Assembly: GCF_014138625.1 (NCBI RefSeq)
Contig: NZ_JACJHY010000032.1
Span: 18,610-82,609 of the forward strand
DNA length: 64,000 nt
Source: Aminobacter ciceronei
Lineage (GTDB): Bacteria; Pseudomonadota; Alphaproteobacteria; Rhizobiales; Rhizobiaceae
Direction of reading: 5' to 3'
Made by a program: the position numbers and the translations under genes. Below the pieces are notes generated by a model. It was not told the origin of the DNA. It made no database searches and saw only the letters and a list, made by a program, of their open reading frames with translations. Positions 34,858 to 45,032 of the stretch are shown one piece after another. Numbering within the stretch: position 1 is the first letter of the stretch; each line of letters starts with the position of its first letter.

Positions 34858-35892
34858 GTGAAACCAATGATGTCCACTGCCGTCGCGGCGATCGCGCTGT
34901 TTGCGGCGACCGGCTTTGCCCGCGCCGAAGGCCAGCTCAACATCTACAACTGGGGCAACTACACCAACCCCGAGGTGATCAAGAAGTTCGAGGAAAAGTA
35001 CAAGGTCAAGGTGACGATCACCGACTACGACTCGAACGACACCGCACTCGCCAAGGTGCGCCAGGGCGGCAGCGGTTTCGACATCGCGGTTCCCTCCCAG
35101 ACGCATCTGCCGATCTGGATCAAGGAAGGTCTGCTGCTCGAGACCAATCCGGGCGGCATGGAGAACTTCAAGAACGTGTCGCCCGACTGGGCCAACCCCG
35201 AATTCGACCCCGGCCGCAAATATTCGGTGCCCTGGGCTTGGGGCACGGTCGGCACGGTTGTCAACACCAGCACCTACAAGGGCGACATCAACACCTGGAA
35301 GATCATCTTCGAGACGCCCGACGAGCTGAAGGGCAAGGTCAATGTCGTCCCCGAGATGAAGGACGTGGTGACGGCGGCGATCCGCTATGTCGGCGGCCAG
35401 CAATGCACCGACGACAAGGAGGTGCTGAAGAAGGCGCGCGACCTGCTGGTGGCGGCGAAACCGAACTGGGTCGCTATGGAGTATGGCGCGATCGACAAGA
35501 TGAAGGCCGGCGACTTCCAGGCCTCGACAACCTGGAACGGGGCCGCGCTGCGCATCCGGCTGGCGCGTCCTGAGGTGAATTTCGGCTATCCGAAGGAAGG
35601 CTTCACCTACTGGAGCGACAACGTGGTGGTGTTGAAGGACGCCAAGAACGTCGAGAACGCCAAGCTGTTCCAGAACTTCATCATGGATCCCGAAATCGCG
35701 GCGGGGCTTTCCGCCTATCACCGCTATGCCAACGGCATTGCAGGCTCGGAAAAGTTCATGCCCGCCGAGATGAAGGACGCGCCTGAAATCGTTATTCCGG
35801 AAGCGAGCAAGGCGCATGGCACGATGGCCTTGATGTGCCCGCCGGAGGTCGATGCGATCTACACCAAGATCTGGACCGACCTGCAGAAGTAG
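34858..35892 (+). CDS. Polyamine-type periplasmic binding protein, copy 2 (PotD-like)
   Basis: A 344-residue binding protein, clearly a tandem duplicate of the preceding gene. Long stretches such as LNIYNWGNY, ITDYDSNDTALAKVRQGG, NAKLFQNFIMDPE and RYANGIAGSEKFMPA are shared. I choose GTG 34858 as start because GAGGAG lies 7 nt upstream and a normal signal peptide follows (AAIALFAATGFARA). An ATG at 34840 would sit before that ribosome site. Substitutions spread along the sequence suggest a different ligand preference while using the same permease. Confidence 0.9.
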   Translation: MKPMMSTAVAAIALFAATGFARAEGQLNIYNWGNYTNPEVIKKFEEKYKVKVTITDYDSNDTALAKVRQGGSGFDIAVPSQTHLPIWIKEGLLLETNPGGMENFKNVSPDWANPEFDPGRKYSVPWAWGTVGTVVNTSTYKGDINTWKIIFETPDELKGKVNVVPEMKDVVTAAIRYVGGQQCTDDKEVLKKARDLLVAAKPNWVAMEYGAIDKMKAGDFQASTTWNGAALRIRLARPEVNFGYPKEGFTYWSDNVVVLKDAKNVENAKLFQNFIMDPEIAAGLSAYHRYANGIAGSEKFMPAEMKDAPEIVIPEASKAHGTMALMCPPEVDAIYTKIWTDLQK

Positions 35893-36055
35893 GGGCTGTC
35901 CCTGCTCCCCGTTTGCGGGAGGAGGTGCCCCGAAGGGCGGATGAGGGGCAGCACCAGGCCTTGAAGCGTTTGTGCCGTCCCGCATCTGGTTTTGAGTTTT
36001 TCGAAGGGCCGACATCGTCTCCACCATGGGTGGCGAAGAGACAAGGTTGAGAGAC

Positions 36056-37252
36056 ATGAGCTCCTACAGAAACAGCGATGCGCCGCCACCCATCATGCAG
36101 GGCTCGCCACCGGCGATGAAGGTACCGAAGGCGCGATGGGACATGCCGCCGTGGAACCGCTGGGCGTTTCAGCACGTGCGCGAGATCGTGACGACGGCGG
36201 AGGTATGGCGCGGCGAAGGTCCGGTTCGTGAATTGCTGCGCGCCGAGACAGATCTCGACGGCCTGGCGGTCGTGGACAGCGGGGGCAAACCGACGACGCT
36301 TTCGGGGCTGCTCGACGAGACCTACACCGATGGCTTCCTCGTGCTTAAGGACGGCAAGATCGCCTATGAGCGCTACTTCAACGGCATGACGCCACGCACG
36401 CTGCATCTGTCGCAATCGGTGGCGAAATCGGTGACGGGCACGGTATGCGGCATTCTTGCGGGGCGAGGTATCGTCGACCCGAAGAAGCTGGTGACCGACT
36501 ATCTGCCGGAGCTGGCAACGACCGGCTGGAAGGGGGCGACCGTTCAGCAGGTGCTCGACATGACCACGGGTGTCCGTTTCAGCGAGGCTTATACCGACCC
36601 CTATTCCGACATCGGCCAGGTCGACGTCGCCGGCGGCTGGAAGCCGGTCCCCGCGGATGCCGACCCCAGCTTCCACTGGCCACGGCATATGTTCGAGTTG
36701 ATCCAGCGCCTGACCGAAACGACCAGGCCGCATGGCGCTGCCTTCGAGTACCGCTCGATCGAGACTGATGTGCTCGCCTTCATCATGGAGCGGGCGACCG
36801 GCAGGCGGCTGCCGCAACTGGTGTCCGAAGAGCTGTGGCAGAAGATCGGCGCCGAGGAGAGCGCCTGTTTCACCGTCGACAGCGCCGGTTACGCCATTGC
36901 CGACGGCGGCTTCAACGCGACGCTGCGCGACTATGCCCGCTTCGGCCAGACGATCCTGGAGGACGGCGCCGACATCGTGCCTGCCGGCTGGATCGCCGAG
37001 ACCCGGCGGGGAATGCATGGCCCCAACTTCAGCACCTCGATGCCCGAGGCCAGCTATCGCAACCAGTTCTGGATCGAGGACCCGCGCTCGCGGACGCTGA
37101 TGTGCCGCGGCGTGTTCGGGCAACTGATCCATATCAATTTCGACGCCGGCATGGTCACGGTGAAGCTGTCGACCTGGCCCGACTTCACTTCGGTTCCCTA
37201 TTCGGTGGCGACCCTGAAGGCTGTGCACACCATCGCAGCCGCACTCGCCTGA
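36056..37252 (+). CDS. Serine hydrolase, class C beta-lactamase / 6-aminohexanoate-dimer hydrolase type, copy 1
   Basis: A 398-residue cytoplasmic serine hydrolase (no signal peptide). The active-site SxxK is SVAK at about residue 120 (HLSQSVAKSVTGT), in the context found in NylB-like amidases. It also has VQQVLDMTTGVRFSEAY, a YRS motif and a C-terminal region ending in LIHINFDAG. Family members cleave amides or esters, and few are true beta-lactamases. ATG 36056 (MSSYRNS) is preferred; 36026 is an earlier in-frame start. It lies 163 bp after the second PotD gene and 26 bp before a paralogue. Confidence 0.85.
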   Translation: MSSYRNSDAPPPIMQGSPPAMKVPKARWDMPPWNRWAFQHVREIVTTAEVWRGEGPVRELLRAETDLDGLAVVDSGGKPTTLSGLLDETYTDGFLVLKDGKIAYERYFNGMTPRTLHLSQSVAKSVTGTVCGILAGRGIVDPKKLVTDYLPELATTGWKGATVQQVLDMTTGVRFSEAYTDPYSDIGQVDVAGGWKPVPADADPSFHWPRHMFELIQRLTETTRPHGAAFEYRSIETDVLAFIMERATGRRLPQLVSEELWQKIGAEESACFTVDSAGYAIADGGFNATLRDYARFGQTILEDGADIVPAGWIAETRRGMHGPNFSTSMPEASYRNQFWIEDPRSRTLMCRGVFGQLIHINFDAGMVTVKLSTWPDFTSVPYSVATLKAVHTIAAALA

Positions 37253-37278
37253 CCGGAACATAGCAGCAAGGACATATC

Positions 37279-38457
37279 ATGACGTCATCAAACGCCTTCG
37301 AGCAGGCATTCGGTTTTGCGCGCCAGGACGTGACGCTCGGCAACTGGCGCGAGAAGCCGTTCAACCGCTGGGCTTTCCAGAATGTCGGCGAGATGGTGCG
37401 CAGCACGCGAATCCCGGCCCTGGAGGGCAAGGTCGAGAGCGCGCCCGTCGATCTCGCCGGGCTTCTGACGGAAATCGTTGATATCAACGGCCGAAACGAG
37501 AGCGTGGCCGGTTTCCTCGAGCGCTCGTCGACGGATGCGCTTGCGGTGATGAAGAAGGGGCGCTTCGTCGGCGATTGGTTCGCGCCCGAGATGCGGCCCG
37601 AGGCACGGCACATCATCTTTTCGATCTCGAAGTCGCTGACGGCGGTCCTTGCCGGCAGCCTCGAAGGCGAGGGCAAGCTCGACCCGAATGCGCCGGTGAC
37701 CGACTACGTGCCCGAAGCGACCGGCTCGGTCTACGCCAAAGCCACTGTGCGTCACGTGCTCGACATGACCGTCAGCCTCGATTTCGAGGAGGCTTATCTC
37801 GACCCCGAAAGCGCCTTTGCCCGTTATCGCCGCGCCACGATGTGGAACCCGGGCGGCGGATCGGAAACTTTGCGCGAGTTCCTCGTCTCACTGCAGCCGC
37901 TGGACGAGCCGCACGGCCAGACCTTCCGCTACCGCTCGCCCAATTCAGACCTGCTCGGCATCATCGTCGAGCGCGCCTCTGGCCAGCGTTATGCCGAGCT
38001 GATGGCGGACAAGCTGTGGCAGCCGCTGGGCGCGGTGCGCGATGCCTTCGTCAGCGTCGATGCGGAAGGCTCGGCGCGCGCGGCGGGCGGCGTATCGGTG
38101 GCGGTGCGCGACCTCGCGCGTGTCGGCGAGATGATGCGGCAGGGCGGTGTTGCCGAAGGCGGCCGGATCGTGCCGCAGGCCTGGGTCGAAGACACCATCC
38201 ATGGCGGCGATGCAGTGGCCTGGCAGCGCGGTACGATGACCAACCTGTTCGCCCACGGGCGCTATCGCAACAAGTGGTACCAGAGCGCCAATGCTGCCCA
38301 AGCCTATTGCGGCATCGGCATCCACGGCCAGTGGCTCTACATTGACCCCAAGGCCGAGGTGGTGATCTCCAAGATGTCGTCGCAGGCGCTGCCGGTCGAC
38401 GATCCGCTCGACCTCGACAATGTCGCGTTCTTCGAGGCGATCTGCGCCAGGGTGTGA
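37279..38457 (+). CDS. Serine hydrolase, class C beta-lactamase / 6-aminohexanoate-dimer hydrolase type, copy 2
   Basis: A 392-residue paralogue of the preceding gene. It shares the N-terminal FNRWAFQNVGEMVRST (NRWAFQHVREIV in copy 1), SxxK as SISK at about residue 115, VRHVLDMTVSLDFEEAY, and YRSPNSDLLG. It lacks a signal peptide. The two genes form a tandem pair, probably one transcript with the transporter genes upstream. Cleavage of an imported amide is plausible. Substrate unknown. Confidence 0.85.
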   Translation: MTSSNAFEQAFGFARQDVTLGNWREKPFNRWAFQNVGEMVRSTRIPALEGKVESAPVDLAGLLTEIVDINGRNESVAGFLERSSTDALAVMKKGRFVGDWFAPEMRPEARHIIFSISKSLTAVLAGSLEGEGKLDPNAPVTDYVPEATGSVYAKATVRHVLDMTVSLDFEEAYLDPESAFARYRRATMWNPGGGSETLREFLVSLQPLDEPHGQTFRYRSPNSDLLGIIVERASGQRYAELMADKLWQPLGAVRDAFVSVDAEGSARAAGGVSVAVRDLARVGEMMRQGGVAEGGRIVPQAWVEDTIHGGDAVAWQRGTMTNLFAHGRYRNKWYQSANAAQAYCGIGIHGQWLYIDPKAEVVISKMSSQALPVDDPLDLDNVAFFEAICARV

Positions 38458-38550
38458 GGGCCGAACTCTCGAGTGTCCATCCGTCACGGTTTCGCGGGGC
38501 TAACTCTCCTCACTTCCTGGGGGCAAGGCACTCCGGTCCCGTGAGGTCGC

Positions 38551-39537
38551 CTATGCGATCTCACGCAGGATGTGGTCGTGCAGCAACTGGGCTGTCGGTG
38601 ACAGTATGCGGCCGCGCACGGTGATCAGGCTGTAGGGCTGGACGTTGATGTCGAAGGCGATCGGCAGGATCTCGATCGTGCCGTCGAGACCGCTCTTGGC
38701 GTTGACGAAATTGGCGACGTCAGTCGCGATTGGCGCGATGGCGTCCGACTGCGCCACCATCACCAGCGTCAAGAGCAATGAGCTGGTGTTGAGGATGCGG
38801 TCGGGCATGCGGACGTTTCGGCTCATGAAGATGCCCTGTACCGTCTGACGTAGCAGCGAACCGCCGGGCTGGAAAACCCAGTCGAATTCGGCAAGGCGTT
38901 CCAGCGGAACAGTGCCGGAGCCGGCCAGGGGATGGCCGCGGCGAACGATGAGGCAGGCCTTCTCAATGCCTATGATGCGGCTTTCGAACAAACGCGGATC
39001 GAGATCGTCGGGGACGCGGGCGACGATGAAATCGTGGCGCGAGGCGAGGAGTTCGCGTGCCAGGACGGCACTTGTCTCGATCTGCACGCTGATCTCGATG
39101 CGCGGATAGCGCTCGCGGATCTTGCGGATGGCAGGTACCGCCAGCTCGATCGCGGGTGCGGTCACCGCGCCCATGGCGACCGAGCCGCCCTTGCCGGACT
39201 TGAGGTCGGAGATCTCACGGTCGACCTGCTGCATCTCGAGCAGGATGGCGCGGCCACGGCGGGCAAGGGCTGCGCCATAGGGCGTCAGCCGGACGCCTCG
39301 TGGCAGCCGCTCGCAGACCTCGACGCCGAGGATGTCCTCGATCTCGGAGATCATGCGCGAGGCAGCGGGCTGGGAGATGTTCATGACCTGGGCGGCGGCG
39401 CTGATCTGGCCGTGATCCTCCAGCGCCACCACCATGCGCATATGGCGCAGCTTGAGGCCGCTGCGCAGCAAGGTTTCGTTGTCGTTGATGCGCAGGCTGG
39501 TGCCGCTTGCCCTGGCGTCCTCCCGGATGTCGACCAT
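38551..39537 (-). CDS. gbpR: LysR family regulator, GbpR-like
   Basis: A 328-residue LysR regulator. The DNA-binding helix-turn-helix is at about 30-90 (LRHMRMVVALEDHGQISAAA, QVMNISQPAASRMISEIEDI). The C-terminal effector domain includes PHPAFD-less RRGHPLAGSGTVPLERL. In Agrobacterium GbpR is transcribed divergently from chvE and activates it in response to galactose or arabinose. The same divergent arrangement with chvE-gguABC here supports the name. The regulator gene converges with the hydrolase pair. Confidence 0.83.
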   Translation of the reverse strand: MVDIREDARASGTSLRINDNETLLRSGLKLRHMRMVVALEDHGQISAAAQVMNISQPAASRMISEIEDILGVEVCERLPRGVRLTPYGAALARRGRAILLEMQQVDREISDLKSGKGGSVAMGAVTAPAIELAVPAIRKIRERYPRIEISVQIETSAVLARELLASRHDFIVARVPDDLDPRLFESRIIGIEKACLIVRRGHPLAGSGTVPLERLAEFDWVFQPGGSLLRQTVQGIFMSRNVRMPDRILNTSSLLLTLVMVAQSDAIAPIATDVANFVNAKSGLDGTIEILPIAFDINVQPYSLITVRGRILSPTAQLLHDHILREIA

Positions 39538-39577
39538 CGCGTCCTTCCCTCCTGCGCAGCCTTGAACTGGCTTTGAA

Positions 39578-39597
39578 GCATACCAGAAATGATATGC
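39578..39597. promoter_or_regulatory. Palindrome GCATA-N10-TATGC, candidate GbpR site
   Basis: A symmetric element in the 287-bp divergent gbpR-chvE region, 41 bp upstream of gbpR. It has the dyad symmetry and T-N11-A-like spacing expected of LysR operators. The rest of the region shows nothing else that I can assign. Confidence 0.45.
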
Positions 39598-39824
39598 CGT
39601 GCAGCCGATTTTGCATTTGACTGTTATGCCACATTCCCCGACGTTGAGACCGTCGCGAGTTCGATGTCAGCCAGCCGGGCGCTGGAGCATCGAGCGGAGG
39701 AAACGCAGGGCTCGCGGCCTTTTGGAGGAATACGCATCATACCTGGCTTTGCCGCGCCGTTCATGGCGGGGCCACGCGCGAGCGCTTGCGTCCGCGCGCC
39801 GGCACTTCACAAGGGAGAGAGAAG

Positions 39825-40892
39825 GTGAAGATCATCAAGACGTTCGTAGCCGCCCTCGCGGTTGGCCTCGCCGCCATGTCCTATCAGGCCCATGCCCAGG
39901 ACAAGGGGACGATCGGCATCGCCATGCCGACCAAGTCGTCGCTGCGCTGGATCAATGATGGCGACGCGCTCAAGGCGGCCCTCGAAGCCAAGGGCTACAC
40001 CATCGACATGCAGTATGCCGAAGACGATATCCCGAACCAGCTCGCCCAGATCGAGAACATGGTGACCAAGGACGCCAAGGCCCTGATCATCGCTTCGATC
40101 GACGGAACCACGCTGTCGGCGGTGCTGCAGCAGGCGGCCGACAAGGGCGTCAAGGTCATCGCCTATGACCGCCTGATCCGCGACAGCGGCAATGTCGACT
40201 ATTACACCACCTTCGACAACTTCAAGGTCGGCGTGCTCCAGGCAGACTCTCTGCTCAAGGGCCTCGGCTATCCTGACAAGCCAGGTCCGTTCAACATCGA
40301 ACTGTTCGGCGGTTCGCCCGACGACAACAACGCCTTCTTCTTCTACGACGGCGCCATGTCGGTGCTGCAGCCGCTGATCGACAAGGGCACGCTGGTCGTC
40401 AAGTCGGGCCAGATGGGCATGGAAAAGGTCGGCACGCTGCGCTGGGATGCGGCGGTGGCGCAGGCCCGCATGGACAACATCCTGTCGGCCAACTACTCCG
40501 ACGGCAGCCGTGTCGATGCGGTGCTCGCGCCCTATGACGGCCTGTCGCGCGGTATCATCTCGTCGCTGCGCGGCGTCGGCTACGGCACGGCCGAACAGCC
40601 ATGGCCTGTTATCTCCGGTCAGGATGCCGAGGTGCCTTCGGTCAAGGCGATGATCGCCGGCGAGCAGTACTCGACGGTGTTCAAGGACACCCGCGAACTG
40701 GCCAAGGTAACCGCGAACCTAGTCGATGCGGCGTTGTCCGGCGGCAAGCCCGAGATCAACGACGAGAAGACCTACAACAACGGCGTCAAGGTGGTTCCGT
40801 CCTACCTGCTGGTGCCCGTGTCGGTGGTCAAGGACGACATCCAGAAGGTCCTGGTAGACTCCGGCTACATCAAGGCCGAGGAGATAAAGTAA
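39825..40892 (+). CDS. chvE: Multiple-sugar periplasmic binding protein ChvE
   Basis: A 355-residue periplasmic protein with a signal peptide (1-25, ending YQAHAQ). The mature start is [20 protein letters not shown], with [20 protein letters not shown] and [16 protein letters not shown]. ChvE binds glucose, galactose, arabinose and xylose for uptake by GguAB. In Agrobacterium it also signals to VirA; no vir gene is seen here. GTG 39825 is chosen over an upstream start because of the purine-rich AGGGAGAGA before it and the standard signal peptide. Confidence 0.93.
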   Translation: MKIIKTFVAALAVGLAAMSYQAHAQDKGTIGIAMPTKSSLRWINDGDALKAALEAKGYTIDMQYAEDDIPNQLAQIENMVTKDAKALIIASIDGTTLSAVLQQAADKGVKVIAYDRLIRDSGNVDYYTTFDNFKVGVLQADSLLKGLGYPDKPGPFNIELFGGSPDDNNAFFFYDGAMSVLQPLIDKGTLVVKSGQMGMEKVGTLRWDAAVAQARMDNILSANYSDGSRVDAVLAPYDGLSRGIISSLRGVGYGTAEQPWPVISGQDAEVPSVKAMIAGEQYSTVFKDTRELAKVTANLVDAALSGGKPEINDEKTYNNGVKVVPSYLLVPVSVVKDDIQKVLVDSGYIKAEEIK

Positions 40893-40905
40893 GCCTTCCG
40901 CCTTG

Positions 40906-40933
40906 CCGCTCCCCGTGCAATTGCGGGGAGCGG
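40906..40933 (+). terminator. Hairpin between chvE and gguA
   Basis: Perfect 10-bp arms CCGCTCCCCG / CGGGGAGCGG, 13 bp after the chvE stop. There is no T run. Such hairpins commonly protect or attenuate the transcript so that the binding protein is made in excess over the ATPase and permease. Confidence 0.65.
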
Positions 40934-41120
40934 TTCAAGGGACCGGACACCCGCTTGGCGGGCTCCCCGCATCAACGCCGAAGGCAGCCAATGCCGGGCG
41001 CGGGCGCGTGTCGAGACCCGCGCAAGGTGGGGGTGGAGCTCCGTTCCAAAGAGAGTACGCTACCTCCGTTTCCGGGTGCATTTTCCTGGACAGGCGGGGC
41101 GCCACTTCGAGCGAGGGACC

Positions 41121-42659
41121 ATGAGTGACGACATCATTCTGGAAATGCGCGACATCACCAAGACCTTCCCGGGCGTCAAGGCGCTCGAGAACGTCAATCT
41201 CAAGGTGAGGCGCGGCGACATCCACGCCATTTGCGGCGAGAACGGCGCCGGCAAGTCGACGCTGATGAAGGTCCTCTCCGGCGTCTATCCCTTCGGCAGC
41301 TATTCCGGCGACATCCGCTATGAAGGCCAGCAATGCCATTTCAACGGCATCCATGATTCCGAAAAACGCGGCATCGTCATCATCCATCAGGAGCTTGCGC
41401 TCGTGCCGATGCTGTCGATCGCCGAGAACATGTTCCTGGGCAACGAGCAGGCAACAAACGGCATCATCAACTGGGACAAGGTGCGCCGCCGTGCCGCCGA
41501 GCTGTTGAAGAAGGTCGGCCTGCGCGAGGATCCCGACACGCTGATCACCAACATCGGTACCGGCAAGCAGCAACTGGTGGAAATCGCCAAGGCGCTGGCC
41601 AAGGACGTCCGGCTTCTGATCCTCGACGAGCCGACGGCCTCGCTGTCGGAGAAGGACAGCCAGTCGCTGCTCGACCTGCTCGTCGAGTTCAAGGCGCAAG
41701 GCATGACCTCGATCATGATTTCGCACAAGCTGAACGAGATCAAGCGCATCGCCGACCAGATCACCATCATCCGCGACGGCCAGTCGATCGAGACGATGGA
41801 CAAGGCCGATATCACCGAGGACCGCATCGTCACCTCGATGGTCGGGCGCAGCCTTGAGAACCGCTATCCACACCGCGAGCCGAACATCGGCGAGACCATC
41901 TTCGAAGTGAAAAACTGGTCGGTGCACCACCCGCTGCATCCGGAGCGGCAGATCATCAAGAGCGTCAACCTGTCGGTGCGCAAGGGCGAGGTCGTCGGTA
42001 TTGCGGGCCTGATGGGGGCCGGGCGCACCGAGTTCGCGATGAGCGTGTTCGGCAGGTCCTACGGCACCAACATCACCGGCGATGTGCTGCTGCACGGCAA
42101 GAAAGCCGACACCTCGACGGTCGGCAAGGCGGTCAAGGCAGGCCTCGCCTATGCCACCGAGGACCGCAAGGTCTACGGCCTCAACCTGATCGACCACATC
42201 AAGCACAATGTGACGGTCGCCAACCTGCCAAGCGTCTCGTCGAAGCTGGGCGTGATCGACGACAATGCCGAACTGAGGGCCGCCAACGAGTATCGCAAGA
42301 AGACCAACATCCGCTCGTCCAGCGTCTACCAGATCACCGGCAACCTTTCCGGCGGCAACCAGCAGAAAGTGGTGCTGTCGAAGTGGCTGTTTGCCAACCC
42401 AGACGTGCTGATCCTCGACGAGCCGACGCGCGGCATCGATGTCGGCGCCAAGTATGAAATCTACACGATCATCAACAAGCTCGCCGACGAGGGTAAGGGC
42501 ATCTTGGTGATATCGTCGGAAATGCCGGAACTTCTCGGCATCTGCGATCGCATCTATGTGCTCAACGAGGGACGCATAGTCGCTGAGATGAAGGCCAGCG
42601 AAGCCAGCCAGGAAAAGATCATGCGGGCGATCGTCCGCGGCGAGGAGAAAGCCGCATGA
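41121..42659 (+). CDS. gguA: Multiple-sugar ABC transporter ATPase GguA
   Basis: A double-ATPase subunit of the CUT2 class, 512 residues. The first domain has [36 protein letters not shown] as an atypical signature and [11 protein letters not shown]. The second has the degenerate Walker [17 protein letters not shown], typical of this class, and a normal signature [23 protein letters not shown] precedes ATG 41121. It overlaps gguB by 4 bp. Confidence 0.95.
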   Translation: MSDDIILEMRDITKTFPGVKALENVNLKVRRGDIHAICGENGAGKSTLMKVLSGVYPFGSYSGDIRYEGQQCHFNGIHDSEKRGIVIIHQELALVPMLSIAENMFLGNEQATNGIINWDKVRRRAAELLKKVGLREDPDTLITNIGTGKQQLVEIAKALAKDVRLLILDEPTASLSEKDSQSLLDLLVEFKAQGMTSIMISHKLNEIKRIADQITIIRDGQSIETMDKADITEDRIVTSMVGRSLENRYPHREPNIGETIFEVKNWSVHHPLHPERQIIKSVNLSVRKGEVVGIAGLMGAGRTEFAMSVFGRSYGTNITGDVLLHGKKADTSTVGKAVKAGLAYATEDRKVYGLNLIDHIKHNVTVANLPSVSSKLGVIDDNAELRAANEYRKKTNIRSSSVYQITGNLSGGNQQKVVLSKWLFANPDVLILDEPTRGIDVGAKYEIYTIINKLADEGKGILVISSEMPELLGICDRIYVLNEGRIVAEMKASEASQEKIMRAIVRGEEKAA

Positions 42660-43870
42660 GCACGGAAACAGCTGCCCCGACGGTCAATTCCGCCAAGGCG
42701 ACGGCGCAAGATGCCATCAAGGCGAACCTGCGCGAATACGGGCTGGTGCTTGCCCTGATCGCTATCATGATCTTCTTCCAGTTCACCACCAGCGGTGTGC
42801 TGTTCAAACCGGTCAACCTGACCAACCTGATCCTGCAGAATTCCTACATCATCGTCATGGCGCTCGGCATGCTGCTGGTCATCGTCGCCGGGCATATCGA
42901 CCTGTCGGTCGGCTCGGTCGCGGGCTTCATCGGCGCGGTCGCGGCGGTGCTGATGGTCGATTTCGGCTTCAACCCGTTTCTTGCCGGACTGATATGCATA
43001 TGCGTCGGCGCCGTCATCGGTGGCGTCCAGGGCTACTTCATCGCCTATATGAAAATCCCGTCCTTCATCGTCACACTTGCCGGCATGCTGGTGTTCAAGG
43101 GGCTGGCACTGTGGTTGCTCGGCGGACGCTCGGTCGGGCCTTTCCAGCCGGAATTCCAGATGCTGTCGGCGGGCTTCATCCCCGACCCGATCGGACCGTG
43201 GACGATCGGCGGGGTCAAGCTGCACGCTACCACCATCGTCATTGCCTTGCTGATCGTCGCCGGAATGCTCTTTGCGGCGCTGAAAAGCCGGCGCAACCGC
43301 GAGAGCCACGGTTATGATGCCGAGCCCTTCGGCTTCTTCGTGCTGAAGAATGCCGTCATGGCCGGTATCGTGCTGTTCCTGCTCTATATGCTGGCGTCCT
43401 ATCGCGGCCTGCCCAACGTGCTTGTCGTGATGGGCGTGCTCATCGCCGCATTCGTTTTCGTGACCAAGCGTATGACCTTTGGCCGGCGCATCTATGCGAT
43501 GGGTGGCAACGTCAAGGCGGCTGCTCTCTCGGGCATCCACACCGAGCGGCTGACATTCTACATCTTCGCCATCATGGGGGCGTTGGCAGCACTTGCCGGA
43601 CTGATCTTTGCCGCCCGTCTGAACATGGCGACGCCCAAGGCAGGTGCCGGCATGGAGCTCGACGTGATTGCTGCGGTGTTCATCGGTGGTGCTTCGGCGT
43701 TGGGCGGTGTCGGTCAGGTGGCGGGCGCGGTCATCGGCGCCTTCATCATGGGCGTAATGAACAACGGCATGTCGATCATGGGCATCAACATCGACTGGCA
43801 GCAGGTGATCAAGGGCCTGGTTCTGCTCGGTGCTGTCGCCTTCGACCTCTACAACAAGAAGAAGGCCTAG
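42656..43870 (+). CDS. gguB: Multiple-sugar ABC permease GguB
   Basis: A 404-residue CUT2 permease with about ten spans, starting near residue 30. Conserved pieces are [40 protein letters not shown] and the late [20 protein letters not shown]. It pairs with GguA and ChvE; the ATGA overlap with gguA shows coupling. A 156-bp gap before gguC holds no feature that I recognise. Confidence 0.95.
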   Translation: MSTETAAPTVNSAKATAQDAIKANLREYGLVLALIAIMIFFQFTTSGVLFKPVNLTNLILQNSYIIVMALGMLLVIVAGHIDLSVGSVAGFIGAVAAVLMVDFGFNPFLAGLICICVGAVIGGVQGYFIAYMKIPSFIVTLAGMLVFKGLALWLLGGRSVGPFQPEFQMLSAGFIPDPIGPWTIGGVKLHATTIVIALLIVAGMLFAALKSRRNRESHGYDAEPFGFFVLKNAVMAGIVLFLLYMLASYRGLPNVLVVMGVLIAAFVFVTKRMTFGRRIYAMGGNVKAAALSGIHTERLTFYIFAIMGALAALAGLIFAARLNMATPKAGAGMELDVIAAVFIGGASALGGVGQVAGAVIGAFIMGVMNNGMSIMGINIDWQQVIKGLVLLGAVAFDLYNKKKA

Positions 43871-44026
43871 GCCGCAGGGAGCGACCGGCCGCGGCGCCCG
43901 GGGGAGCGGGCCCGCAATCTCGAAGACAACAGGCAAGGCGTGCTGCGCATGTGCGTGGCGCGACGGGAAAGTCTTGCCGGGCGCCGGAAACGAGGCCGGC
44001 CGGGGCGAGACGGAAGGAGTGCAGGA

Positions 44027-45022
44027 ATGTTGATGTCCCAGATAATCCTGGCCGACGGCAAGAGCCGTGTGGCGGTGCGGGAAGGCGGGACCGCGCGGCT
44101 GGTCAACGACGCCAAGTCGATCTACGCGCTGGCGCTGGAGGCGGTGCGCGCCGGAACCACGCTTGCGGCCATCGTCGCCGACCGCGGCCTTGGCGAGGCC
44201 GTCGACATCGAGGCCGCCGGCCGCGCCGGCCAGGTGCTGTCGCCGGTCAGGCATCCCGATCCGGCGCATCTGCATCTGACCGGCACCGGGCTCACCCATC
44301 TGGGCTCGGCGGCGACGCGGGACAGCATGCACAAGAAGCTGGACGCCAGTGGCGAGGAGATGCTGACCGATTCCATGAAGATGTTCCGCATGGGGCTGGA
44401 GGGCGGCAGGCCGGCGCGAGGCCAGGTCGGTGTGCAGCCGGAATGGTTCTACAAGGGCAACGGCAACATGGTCGTCGATCCCGGCAAGCCGCTGGTGTCG
44501 CCGCACTTCGCGCTCGATGCCGGAGAGGAGCCGGAGATTGCAGGCGTCTATCTCGTCGGCGACGACGGCACGCCCTATCGCATCGGCTTCACGCTCGCCA
44601 ACGAGTTCTCCGACCACGTCACCGAGCGTATCAACTATCTCTATCTCGCCCATTCAAAACTGCGGAATGCCTCGTTTGGCCCGGAAATCCTCGTCGGCGA
44701 ACTGCCTGCCGACATCAAGGGTGCCTCGCGTATCATTCGCGCCGGCAAGCCGATCTGGGAAAAGCCGTTCCTGTCCGGCGAGGCCAACATGTCCCACACC
44801 ATCGCCAATCTCGAACATCATCACTTCAAATATGGTGTCTTCCGCCAACCGGGCGACGTGCACGTGCACATGTTCGGAACGGCGACGCTGTCATTCGCTG
44901 ACGGGGTGAAGACGGAGCCCGGTGACGTGTTCGAGATCGAGGCGGCGGAATTCGGACTGCCGCTGCGCAATCCGCTGAAACAGGCGCGGGCAGCGGCCCC
45001 CATCGCGGTCAGGACATTGTAA
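44027..45022 (+). CDS. gguC: GguC / AraD1-family protein (fumarylacetoacetase-like fold)
   Basis: A 331-residue protein that always follows gguAB in Agrobacterium-type clusters. C-terminal FAH-fold elements are visible (TERINYLYLAHSKLRNASFG, GPEILVGELPADIKGASRI). AraD1-type members dehydrate or act on keto-acid intermediates of oxidative arabinose/galactose breakdown, and the exact reaction here is inferred. ATG 44027 has AAGGAG 7 nt upstream. It lies 10 bp before the SDR gene. Confidence 0.87.
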   Translation: MLMSQIILADGKSRVAVREGGTARLVNDAKSIYALALEAVRAGTTLAAIVADRGLGEAVDIEAAGRAGQVLSPVRHPDPAHLHLTGTGLTHLGSAATRDSMHKKLDASGEEMLTDSMKMFRMGLEGGRPARGQVGVQPEWFYKGNGNMVVDPGKPLVSPHFALDAGEEPEIAGVYLVGDDGTPYRIGFTLANEFSDHVTERINYLYLAHSKLRNASFGPEILVGELPADIKGASRIIRAGKPIWEKPFLSGEANMSHTIANLEHHHFKYGVFRQPGDVHVHMFGTATLSFADGVKTEPGDVFEIEAAEFGLPLRNPLKQARAAAPIAVRTL

Positions 45023-45032
45023 GGAGATGGCG

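Noticed and set aside
42554..44653. A 699-codon minus-strand frame opposite gguA/gguB/gguC
   Set aside because: Shadow of three conserved genes; composition is unlike a real protein.
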